A stretch of 11,569 bases of DNA from Victivallales bacterium. Its GTDB lineage: Bacteria; Verrucomicrobiota; Lentisphaeria; Oligosphaerales; Lenti-02. The stretch is taken from NCBI GenBank assembly GCA_018648945.1, contig JABGQJ010000113.1:3429-14997 (forward strand). Direction: 5' to 3'. Positions 5,205 to 11,569 of this stretch are shown here, piece after piece. The position numbers were made by a program, and so were the translations under genes. Positions within the stretch are counted from its first letter, which is position 1. Every line of letters begins with the position of its first letter. Below the pieces are notes generated by a model. It did no database searches. It saw only the letters and a list, made by a program, of their open reading frames with translations, and was not told the origin of the DNA.

Positions 5205-8200
5205 CGCCTCCGCGGACCGTGCCACGATACAACCGACGGCGCGGGGGCCGAGCTCTAGCGATAAGGTGGCCTTGGGGCGACGCTTGCCACGAATCTTGGT
5301 CTCGACTGCCGTTTGGCGGAAGGCATCCGTGTAGACCCTGCCCGGCTGGTGCGGCAGGCGGAGAACGGGACCGCGATGGGTCTGGTAGCCCGCATTGAAG
5401 AAGGTCCAGACAATCCGGTCCTTGGCGCGGAATTCGTTGGCGTAGACCAGCGGAGCGCGGGTGGCGACCAGGGGGTGCACGTCCGTTGAACGGAAGGCGG
5501 CGGCATTCTCGTGCAGAATCCGGAAGGCGGCACGCAGGAACTGGTGGGCGTCCTCGCAGTAGGTGCGCGAGGTCATCCCGTGGAGCCAGTACCCCTCACC
5601 GTTGAGGAAGGGGAACTTGAGCCGCTGCCAACCACCCTCGATGAAGGGGTTGTATTGCGTGAGCTGGAATACCTTGAAGTCAGGAAAGGCGAAGCGAAAC
5701 AGATCGATGCGGTGCGGGGATTGAGCGGGGTCGGCCTGGGCCACGGAGTAGCCGAGAGCCGCGTCCTGGTACTGGCTGTTGATGTCGTTCGGGACTTCCT
5801 CAGTGATGGTCACCATGCCCTGTGGCACCCCCGCGCGGATCGCCCGGCCCGTGTCCCGCTCGCCGATCAGCGGGCCGTAGGGCACGGGATGCCCATGCTC
5901 GCGGCTCCAGCAGGTCTTCCAGGTGTTGGTGAAGCCGTGTTGATCGATGTAGAGGCCGTCCGGCTTGAGCTCGCCGGCCACGCGCTGGTAGGTCTTGGCC
6001 AGGTGCTCGCGCCAACCGGCCGTGGCCGTACACATCATGTGTTCGCTGGGCGTGCCCGGCCAGAGCAGGGGCTTGCCATCCTGCTTGCGAATGTCGAGGG
6101 ACGAGACGCGGTCCCTGCCCCAGACGGAGCGCTCGTCGCAGAGGTAGCCCTCCATGTAGAGTCCGAGGCGCACGCCGCTGTCCTGAACCTGGCGGAAGGC
6201 CTTCTGCATGCCAGCCAACCCACCGTTCTCTTCGTAGTGGCTGTAATCCCCCACTCGCCCGTAGGTTGGCGACGCGCCGAAGTCGAAGATATGTAGATAG
6301 TCAAGGCAGCCGAAGTAGTCGCGATACGTCTGGATCGTCTCAGGAATCCGCCAGGCACCGGTCTGGCGGTCACGGATGCGCCCGATGACGGTCTGCTGGT
6401 AGTAATAGACGTCCTGCATCCACGGTTGGCGCGGGCTCTGGGCCCGGTACCAGGTTTGCACCCACTCGCGGTACAGGGCCAGCGCTCGCCGCCAGTCACC
6501 GGTGTGGGCACGAAGCACGGTGGGGACAGTCTCCAGGGCTTCACCGGGGGCGTATTCGCGTTCCCAGTAGTCGATGCCGATGTCCACGCCCTGTTCGTCC
6601 TTGGCCAACTCCCAGAACCGGTAGGAGCCCACCGTATCCTCGGTCAGCATGGCCACCCCGCCGCCATCGGCGCGGAACACGTCCAGCACCTGCAACGGAT
6701 ACTCCCCGCCGGATGCTTTGCGTTCGTGGAAGGGGCGATTGCTAATCACGCCGCCTTTCCGGGCATAGAGGTACCACGTCTCCTCAACCGACCCCATGCG
6801 AATGTCGCGCACGAGCGGGAAGCGCACGCGCGGCACCATCGTCTTCTCACCCACATTCCGCAGATTCAGACGCAGCCGAATGCCGCCCTTCTCACCCAGC
6901 TCCGCCACGAACTCGCCAGCCAGGGGGACGCCCTGGGGACGCGCGTCGATAGGCACAGTCAGCGTGCCCAGCCCATCCGCGTTGGTGACGACTGGCTTGC
7001 CCACCGTGATCTCGGCCGAAGTGACCGTGGTGTCCCCCATGCCGACCTCGAACAGCGACCCGGGCGTCAGCTTCAGTTCCTCGCCAAACAGACAAGGCGT
7101 GCTCAGGGCCTTGAGCTGCAGGCCGGGGCCGACCGCGAGGGTCATCTCGATCAGGTCATTCTCGATGTAGAATCCGCCAGCCACTGCCGACACGGAACCA
7201 GCCCCCGCCGCCTCGGGTACCGGGTCCACAGGCGAGGGGAGAGCCAGGACTGCCGGCAGCGCGGTCCTGGGTTCGTCGCTATTGGCAGTTACACCGCCAA
7301 CGAGGAATCGGGCACTCTCCATGCACGAGACGACTTCCAGCTTCTGAATGGGCGCGTCGCGCAGACCGCCCAACACGTAGACATCCAGCCCTCGCTTCAC
7401 CTCGTACGTCCGCGTCCCAACCGAAGCAGGGAAGATCTCATCCCGGACACCATCCTCGTAGACGACCGCAAAGCGGAACCGCTCGGGGTTGGCGAAAGAG
7501 ATCATGGGCTTGCCTTTGCTCATACGGGCGTAGTCCATCTCCGGCGGTTCGGCGGCCATCAGCACATACAATTCGCCAGCCGTCTGCCCCACCGGCAGCT
7601 CGATGGACCCCATTCCCGAAAGCTCCCTGGCCTTGCCGTCGGCGATGGCAAAGGGGATGCCATGCACGCTCTGCACGCCGTCTGCAAACCAGTCAACGAG
7701 GCTGTAGTGGCGGGAACGGGCGGGGCCCTTGACCGCTGGCACGCCAAGCGGCACGGCAGCAAAGCCCTCCGGCATGGCCGCCAGTCTCTTGACCGAACAG
7801 AGCTTCGCCACAGCGTAGCGGGGGCGGCGAACGGAGAACCGGATCTCGTCCAGCCAGATGTCCGACGATTCGCCCTCGCTCACGTTCTGCACAGCGATCT
7901 CCACCACCGGGAACCGCTTGGCCAATGGCACGATCGCCACCCGCCACTGATCGTCGGACTGGACATCGGTCAACGAGATCAGGTTCCTGAAGTTCGCGGC
8001 CACGCCGCCTGCCTCGTCCGCCAGCCAGACGAGATAGTCCCCATACCTGCGCACGCCCCGCGCCCGATAGCGGACGGCGGCATACCGATAGGGCTCCAGA
8101 TCCAGCGGCTTGGGCAACGGCAGGGACCACTTCATGCCCTTGCCCGCCCCGGTCACGCGTAGATGCAGTCCCTCGGCCTCGCTCTGGGCCGAGAACTCGG

Positions 8201-8801
8201 GGGATTGGTAGCTGAGCCATCTGGGCTGGGGTTTCAGCCCCGGCATGGTCGCCGGGCGCAGCACCGCATCGGGCACCACCTTGACCGCGCCAAACACCTG
8301 GGCTCCATCCGGTGGCTCGTCCGCCAGGCGAATCCAGTCAAAGGCAATCCAAGCGGCCTCGTCGCGACACTGCACCTCCGTGAGGAACTCGCGCCCCAAC
8401 CCCTTCGCCCCCGTCCCGAACAGATCGATCGCGGCCACTTGCCACTCGCCGTCTTGGCGCAGCTTGTTCACGTTGACCAGCACGTGCCCCCCCGGCACCC
8501 CGTCGTAGAGCCATAGCGCGTAGCCCCCCGCCAGATTCCGGGCCTTGTAGCGGAAGACGAGGAAGCTCCGATCCGCTGTCCGGAACCCCTCCAACGGCAG
8601 CGAGAACTTCATTCCCTTCCCCGACTCGATCACACGCAACGTGGTCACCCCGTCGGCATGGACGACCTCCGGACGGCTCGTGGCATTGGGAAGGAATGAC
8701 GGACGCGGCTCCCAGCCCGCCCGCTCGAACTCCACCGGCAGTTTCTCGGCTGCCATCACAGACACCAACAGGCCAAACCAAGCACAAGCAGAGCGCTTCA
8801 T
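5196..8801 (-). CDS. Large secreted multi-domain glycoside-hydrolase-like protein
   Basis: A 1201-residue protein with signal peptide MKRSACAWFGLLVSVMAA. Two related beta-sandwich modules (about 30-160 and 194-323) follow; both contain GKGMK[FW]SLPL, [FV]RY[KR]AR, an aromatic [EQ]W[QR]VA strand and a closing D[WE]IR. A further beta-rich region (about 330-540) holds YSLVDWFADGVQSVHGIPF. A beta-sandwich (about 545-790) opens FYIENDLIEMTLAVG, as in the N-terminal domains of large glycosidases. The last part (about 795-1130) looks like a TIM barrel: FDFGASPTYGRVGDYSHY, GLYMEGYLCDERSVWG, D948-GLYI-D953-QHG and E1001-E1002. The latter acids are plausible catalytic residues; unproven. It may match the DUF6259-type proteins of PVC bacteria, which I recall only loosely. 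ATG 8801 lies 6 bases after GGAG; the adjacent ATG 8804 is the alternative. The frame continues upstream to 9317, but that part lacks a signal peptide and crosses the opposite gene. Confidence 0.8.
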   Translation of the reverse strand: MKRSACAWFGLLVSVMAAEKLPVEFERAGWEPRPSFLPNATSRPEVVHADGVTTLRVIESGKGMKFSLPLEGFRTADRSFLVFRYKARNLAGGYALWLYDGVPGGHVLVNVNKLRQDGEWQVAAIDLFGTGAKGLGREFLTEVQCRDEAAWIAFDWIRLADEPPDGAQVFGAVKVVPDAVLRPATMPGLKPQPRWLSYQSPEFSAQSEAEGLHLRVTGAGKGMKWSLPLPKPLDLEPYRYAAVRYRARGVRRYGDYLVWLADEAGGVAANFRNLISLTDVQSDDQWRVAIVPLAKRFPVVEIAVQNVSEGESSDIWLDEIRFSVRRPRYAVAKLCSVKRLAAMPEGFAAVPLGVPAVKGPARSRHYSLVDWFADGVQSVHGIPFAIADGKARELSGMGSIELPVGQTAGELYVLMAAEPPEMDYARMSKGKPMISFANPERFRFAVVYEDGVRDEIFPASVGTRTYEVKRGLDVYVLGGLRDAPIQKLEVVSCMESARFLVGGVTANSDEPRTALPAVLALPSPVDPVPEAAGAGSVSAVAGGFYIENDLIEMTLAVGPGLQLKALSTPCLFGEELKLTPGSLFEVGMGDTTVTSAEITVGKPVVTNADGLGTLTVPIDARPQGVPLAGEFVAELGEKGGIRLRLNLRNVGEKTMVPRVRFPLVRDIRMGSVEETWYLYARKGGVISNRPFHERKASGGEYPLQVLDVFRADGGGVAMLTEDTVGSYRFWELAKDEQGVDIGIDYWEREYAPGEALETVPTVLRAHTGDWRRALALYREWVQTWYRAQSPRQPWMQDVYYYQQTVIGRIRDRQTGAWRIPETIQTYRDYFGCLDYLHIFDFGASPTYGRVGDYSHYEENGGLAGMQKAFRQVQDSGVRLGLYMEGYLCDERSVWGRDRVSSLDIRKQDGKPLLWPGTPSEHMMCTATAGWREHLAKTYQRVAGELKPDGLYIDQHGFTNTWKTCWSREHGHPVPYGPLIGERDTGRAIRAGVPQGMVTITEEVPNDINSQYQDAALGYSVAQADPAQSPHRIDLFRFAFPDFKVFQLTQYNPFIEGGWQRLKFPFLNGEGYWLHGMTSRTYCEDAHQFLRAAFRILHENAAAFRSTDVHPLVATRAPLVYANEFRAKDRIVWTFFNAGYQTHRGPVLRLPHQPGRVYTDAFRQTAVETKIRGKRRPKATLSLELGPRAVGCIVARSAEAVP

Positions 8802-8807
8802 CATCGT

Positions 8808-8847
8808 CTCCGGGATGAGGGAGTCCATTTCCCCTAGTCTACCATCC
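8808..8847 (-). promoter_or_regulatory. Leader hairpin and ribosome-binding site of the large hydrolase-like gene
   Basis: Reading the minus strand, GGATG (plus 8843-8847) can pair with CATCC (8813-8817), and AGGG (8832-8835) with CCCT (8818-8821), ending two bases before the GGAG Shine-Dalgarno (8808-8811). The block CGGAGACGATGATG and the upstream GATGGTAG (plus 8839-8846) recur almost unchanged before the gene at 9599. Folding was done by eye only. Confidence 0.35.
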
Positions 8848-8863
8848 ACCTCACCCCGCACAA
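8836..8863 (-). promoter_or_regulatory. Putative promoter of the large hydrolase-like gene
   Basis: On the minus strand TTGTGC (plus 8858-8863) and TAGACT (plus 8836-8841) lie 16 bases apart, with the -10 about 35 bases before the start codon. It resembles the TTGCGC/TAGAT pairs elsewhere in the window. The -35 falls in the loop region of the GC-rich inverted repeat at 8854-8871. Confidence 0.35.
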
Positions 8864-8871
8864 GCGCGGGG
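8854..8871. repeat. GC-rich inverted repeat in the divergent intergenic region
   Basis: CCCCGC (8854-8859) and GCGGGG (8866-8871) form a perfect 6-bp stem around ACAAGC. It extends past an A-A mismatch into CCTC/GGGA with partial pairing. The form TCACCCCGC-loop-GCGGGGAGGG looks like a dispersed REP-like palindrome, but only one copy is in this window. It lies between the starts of two divergent genes, so it could also act on either promoter. Confidence 0.4.
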
Positions 8872-8883
8872 AGGGAGCGGCGT

Positions 8884-8912
8884 TTGCTCGCACGGTCCGA
8901 GCCCTGTACGTT
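8884..8912 (+). promoter_or_regulatory. Putative promoter of the four-helix membrane protein gene
   Basis: TTGCTC (8884-8889) and TACGTT (8907-8912) are spaced by 17 bases, about 52 bases before the start codon. The -10 is weak (TA and final T). It is proposed mainly because spacing and -35 resemble the two stronger candidates at 358 and 3491. Confidence 0.3.
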
Positions 8913-8964
8913 GTAGCCAGCTGGCGGAATGCACAGCATCTCACCACCAAGGAGGACAAGAGGC

Positions 8965-9510
8965 ATGAATGCACGAAGCGCAACCGCTCTGGCCCTGAGG
9001 GTAACTGGGATTGTGCTCCTACCTAGAGCCTTTGCTGTCCTCCCGCACATTGCCTCCTCCGTCGCCTTCGTGGCCGCATCCGGTGCGACCGAAGGGAAAG
9101 CGCGAGCGTACCTTGCTCTCGTAGTGCCCTCACTGATCTTGCTCTGTTTCACCCTAACACTCGTGCTGCTCGCCGAACCAATCGCGCGGCGGCTCGTCCC
9201 CGGTGACGATGCGGAGATCGCCCTGGACGTGGACGCGAAGACCATGCATGTCCTGGCCTTCAGCATCCTCGGGGCCGTTCTCATTGCCAAGGGACTGCCT
9301 GATGTTGTGAGGGGCATCCTCCATTGCTGGATCTACTCGGAGAAGTTGGGGCGAGACGTTGGGGGAGAGCCAGCCATCGTCCAGAAGCTCATCGGTGTCG
9401 TACCAGCCGTCATCACGCTCCTGCTGGGCCTCTTCCTCTTCCTGCGCGCCGATGGGCTGCACAATCTCTGGACCAAGCTCCGCAAGGCCGACGGGATCCA
9501 GGAATCCTGA
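8965..9510 (+). CDS. Hypothetical integral membrane protein with four helices
   Basis: I do not recognise the family. The 181-residue product has four hydrophobic segments: about 8-38 (interrupted by LPRAFAVLP), 48-70 (LALVVPSLILLCFTLTLVLL), 94-118 and 142-160 (LIGVVPAVITLLLGLFLFL). A 20-residue acidic loop (GDDAEIALDVDAK) lies between helices 2 and 3, and a charged loop (YSEKLGRDVGGEP) between helices 3 and 4. The start ATG 8965 has a consensus AAGGAGG (8949-8955) nine bases upstream, the best ribosome-binding site in the window, so it is preferred over ATG 8929 in the same frame. The gene is divergent from the large hydrolase-like gene and lies 88 bases before the next gene on the same strand. 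It has no visible catalytic motif; a transport or anchoring role is only speculation. Confidence 0.75.
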   Translation: MNARSATALALRVTGIVLLPRAFAVLPHIASSVAFVAASGATEGKARAYLALVVPSLILLCFTLTLVLLAEPIARRLVPGDDAEIALDVDAKTMHVLAFSILGAVLIAKGLPDVVRGILHCWIYSEKLGRDVGGEPAIVQKLIGVVPAVITLLLGLFLFLRADGLHNLWTKLRKADGIQES

Positions 9511-9565
9511 TTCCCGTCCCCTCCGTCCGTCCCACCCAAGCATGGACACCGCCGAACCGTTGCAC

Positions 9566-9592
9566 GATGGTAGGGGCACCCACCCATCGGAG
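9566..9592 (+). promoter_or_regulatory. Leader hairpin and ribosome-binding site of the second hydrolase-like gene
   Basis: GATGG (9566-9570) pairs with CCATC (9584-9588), and GGG (9573-9575) with CCC (9579-9581). This gives a hairpin with a 2x2 internal loop and a GCA triloop, ending directly before GGAG (9589-9592). GGAG is 6 bases from the ATG. The GATGGTAG start of this element and the GGAGACGAYGATG end are shared with the minus-strand gene starting at 8801. I see no convincing -35/-10 pair in 9511-9565. Confidence 0.4.
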
Positions 9593-9598
9593 ACGACG

Positions 9599-11569
9599 AT
9601 GCGACGACTCATGGCGGTAGCGATCATGACCGCGTTGGCGGCAACCGGCGCGACCTTCCAGGCGGACTTCACCAAGCTGGGCGAGTGCCGCCTGGAGGCA
9701 CGGGGCGCGGGCCGGGCCGTGGTGAACGACGGCGCCCTGCAGCTCGACATGCGGGCCGAGGCCGCTGGCAAGCACGCCTGGGCCGAGACACCGGTGGTCC
9801 TCAAACTGCCTCTGACGGTGGAATGGGACCAGATGACCGAGGCGGACTCGCCTCACTTCTACCGGGGGGGGCTGTTCCTGCGCGACGCCTTCGGTCGGCT
9901 GGGGCGAGTCGGCTTCTGCGGGAAGCCGCAGGGCAATCTGATAGCCTTCAATGCGCGCCTCGTCCCCGACACCCACTACACGGTGGGCACCTGGTATCGC
10001 TTCCGACTGGAGGTGGGGAGGGATCACCACGCCAAGCTGACCGTCTGTCCCCGCGACCGCAAGGAGCCAACCTGGACCGCGAGCGGACGCTTTGGCACGG
10101 CGGGGTTGCTCTGCACGGTGGGCTTCTATCACAACCAGGAGCCCCAACAGCCGCCTGACGAGTACGCCCAGAACCGAGGCGCATCCCGCTTCGACAACCT
10201 GCGAGTGGAGGCCCGAGGAGTACACCAGGGAACCATGGAGACCTACCGCGACAGCGAAGTGCGCGGCTACAGCACCCGCGAAGCCATGGCCTTCAACCGC
10301 ACCATGCGCTGGGTCAAGACCGATGGCGCGGCGCTGGCCTACGATGGCGCGCCCCAGGTGCGTCTGACCGGCGCAAAGCCCGCTGCCGACTGGTCAGTCA
10401 ACCGAGGTTGCCGATTTGCGGCAGTGGACACGAACACCTCCGAGTTCGTGCGCCCGAACGACCTGGACGGCCCCGACGAAGTCGCCCTGCGCTGTCTGCA
10501 GTGGTGCCTCCGCCAGCACCCCTTCCTGGAGTACAGACTGAAGCCGGAGGGAGGTGCATGCAGCCTCGAAGTGACCCTCCCCTGTCCCTACCTCGGCAAG
10601 GGCATCCGCATCCTCCAGACCGAAGCCAGCACCGAACCGTTCTCCGGCAAGCTGGATCTGCGCCCCCTGTTCGCCAAGTACGGCTTGGCAGAACATCAGT
10701 ACGGCGAAATCGGCGTCTACATCCACCAGGAACGCGGCGGCGCGGCAAGCGAAAGCCGTTGCCAGGTGAAGTTGGCTCTGACCGGCAACGGCGCACTGAT
10801 CACCAGTGTGCCGCTCGTGCGCAGCCCGTCGCAGGCTGCCAAGGGCATCCGGATCTCTGCCATCCTGGCCACTGGCGCTGGCGAGCTGGGACGTACCTGC
10901 CAGGTGGCGGCAAGCTGGAACGGCAATCACGCGGACCTGGACCATGGCGAGAACGGTGTCTTCACCGCTGTCCTCCCTGCCCTCGCCTTGGGCCGGCACT
11001 GGCTCGACTTGGTGGCCAACGGACCGGAAGGCCCCGGATCCAGGACGCGGTTGCTGGTGGTGGTCGCCAAGCCGGACTTCCCCCGCCATGTGCCCGGCAA
11101 GGCGGGTTACCAGTTGCCAGGCGGCAAGGCCGTTCCCAGCCTTCTTGGCGACCTACTAGCCTGGGTGCCCACGCTGGATCCCAACCAGCCAGACCGGCGG
11201 ATCATCGCCAGCACCGCCGCTTACGAAGCCCTGCCCGAAGAGGACCGGAAGCGGGTCCAGCTGATCAAGCTCCGCACGTTGGGCCGCCAGCATCTCGCCA
11301 CCATTCTAGACGAACACGCCAAAAACGGCTTCGAGGTGATCCGGCTCGCACCCAACGTCACGCCGCACGAGTCCTTCCTGGATGCGGGCGGTCATATCGC
11401 GCCCTACTCGTTGGAGAGCCTGAGTTGGGTGCTGGATGAATGCCGACAACGGGGCATCCGCACGCTAATCAATGTCTTCCACTACCCCTACTGGAGCGGC
11501 GGCACGGGTCGCTACCCGCCCTGGCAGCAATACATCGACGCAGGCTACCGGCACGACCGTTCGTTCGTC
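9599..11569 (+). CDS. Second large secreted glycoside-hydrolase-like protein, 3' truncated by the window
   Basis: The frame is open for 657 codons to the last base without a stop, so the gene continues beyond the window. A short signal peptide (MRRLMAVAIMTALAATGATFQ) precedes a concanavalin-A-like beta-sandwich (about 22-203). This domain ends in SRFDNLRVE and contains GGLFLRDAFGRLGRVGF and the YRFRLEVGRD strand, similar in style to LamG or 3-keto-disaccharide-hydrolase (DUF1080) domains. Residues about 204-540 are beta-rich and unassigned. From about 553 the sequence looks like the start of a clan GH-A type TIM barrel: LDEHAKNGFEVIRLAPNV, SLESLSWVLDECRQRGIRTLINVFHYPYW, as in GH5-like enzymes. 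The catalytic glutamates would lie past the window end, so activity cannot be judged. The start is supported by GGAG 6 bases upstream and by the signal peptide. It probably acts with the sulfatase and the other large protein in glycan degradation. Confidence 0.8.
   Translation, partial: MRRLMAVAIMTALAATGATFQADFTKLGECRLEARGAGRAVVNDGALQLDMRAEAAGKHAWAETPVVLKLPLTVEWDQMTEADSPHFYRGGLFLRDAFGRLGRVGFCGKPQGNLIAFNARLVPDTHYTVGTWYRFRLEVGRDHHAKLTVCPRDRKEPTWTASGRFGTAGLLCTVGFYHNQEPQQPPDEYAQNRGASRFDNLRVEARGVHQGTMETYRDSEVRGYSTREAMAFNRTMRWVKTDGAALAYDGAPQVRLTGAKPAADWSVNRGCRFAAVDTNTSEFVRPNDLDGPDEVALRCLQWCLRQHPFLEYRLKPEGGACSLEVTLPCPYLGKGIRILQTEASTEPFSGKLDLRPLFAKYGLAEHQYGEIGVYIHQERGGAASESRCQVKLALTGNGALITSVPLVRSPSQAAKGIRISAILATGAGELGRTCQVAASWNGNHADLDHGENGVFTAVLPALALGRHWLDLVANGPEGPGSRTRLLVVVAKPDFPRHVPGKAGYQLPGGKAVPSLLGDLLAWVPTLDPNQPDRRIIASTAAYEALPEEDRKRVQLIKLRTLGRQHLATILDEHAKNGFEVIRLAPNVTPHESFLDAGGHIAPYSLESLSWVLDECRQRGIRTLINVFHYPYWSGGTGRYPPWQQYIDAGYRHDRSFV

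Noticed and set aside
6426..8162. Long plus-strand open frame (578 codons) opposite the large hydrolase-like gene
   Set aside because: Its translation is His/Arg/Pro/Gln-rich low-complexity sequence without recognisable motifs, as expected of the antisense shadow of a GC-rich gene.
8805..9317. N-terminal extension of the minus-strand 1201-residue protein
   Set aside because: The frame is open, but the extension runs antisense through the well-started membrane-protein gene and its promoter region. A signal peptide and Shine-Dalgarno mark the start at 8801.
10394..11089. Minus-strand open frame of 231 codons under the second hydrolase-like gene
   Set aside because: No ribosome-binding site or domain is seen; the plus-strand frame is continuous, has a signal peptide and shows glycosidase-like blocks.
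1..11569. Search for tRNA, rRNA, CRISPR arrays, insertion-sequence ends and attachment sites
   Set aside because: No repeated spacer array, terminal inverted repeats with a transposase gene, cloverleaf or conserved rRNA segment was seen by eye on either strand.

Overview
The window is GC-rich, densely coding bacterial DNA, probably from a chromosome or a metagenome-assembled contig. I see no rRNA, tRNA, CRISPR array, transposase or phage gene. A Tat-exported sulfatase next to very large secreted multi-domain glycoside-hydrolase-like proteins, plus an ECF sigma/anti-sigma pair, is typical of polysaccharide degraders of the Planctomycetota-Verrucomicrobiota-Lentisphaerota type. That placement is inference from gene content; there is no taxonomic marker here.

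Left part (1-3430). The 3' end of a ComEA-like helix-hairpin-helix DNA-binding protein is closed by a strong intrinsic terminator (288-327). A branched-chain amino-acid aminotransferase of the ilvE type follows (450-1484), with its own promoter-like signal. Next is a tight three-gene unit: an ECF sigma factor (1558-2172), an overlapping membrane anti-sigma factor with an HX3CX2C zinc motif (2156-2779), and an overlapping secreted coiled-coil protein of unknown function (2745-3416). Gene order, overlaps and topology suggest an envelope-sensing module in which the third protein may be a periplasmic partner of the anti-sigma factor.

Right part (3431-11569). This is a polysaccharide-catabolism neighbourhood. 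It holds a type I sulfatase with a CSPYR formylglycine motif and a twin-arginine signal (3555-5192). Convergent to it, three bases away, is a 1201-residue secreted protein with a duplicated N-terminal beta-sandwich module and a C-terminal TIM-barrel-like hydrolase domain (5196-8801, minus strand). Beyond a divergent intergenic region lie a small four-helix membrane protein (8965-9510) and a second large secreted glycoside-hydrolase-like gene (9599 to the window end, truncated). The plausible joint job is desulfation and cleavage of a sulfated or branched polysaccharide outside the cytoplasm; the substrate cannot be read from sequence.

The most interesting signals are regulatory. First, an identical -35-like hexamer with 17-nt spacing and a TAGAT -10 lies upstream of both the aminotransferase and the sulfatase. 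Second, the two large hydrolase-like genes share a leader made of GATGGTAG, a potential hairpin and a nearly identical ribosome-binding site/start block. I did not find evidence that compels calling a wholly new defence or mobile system.
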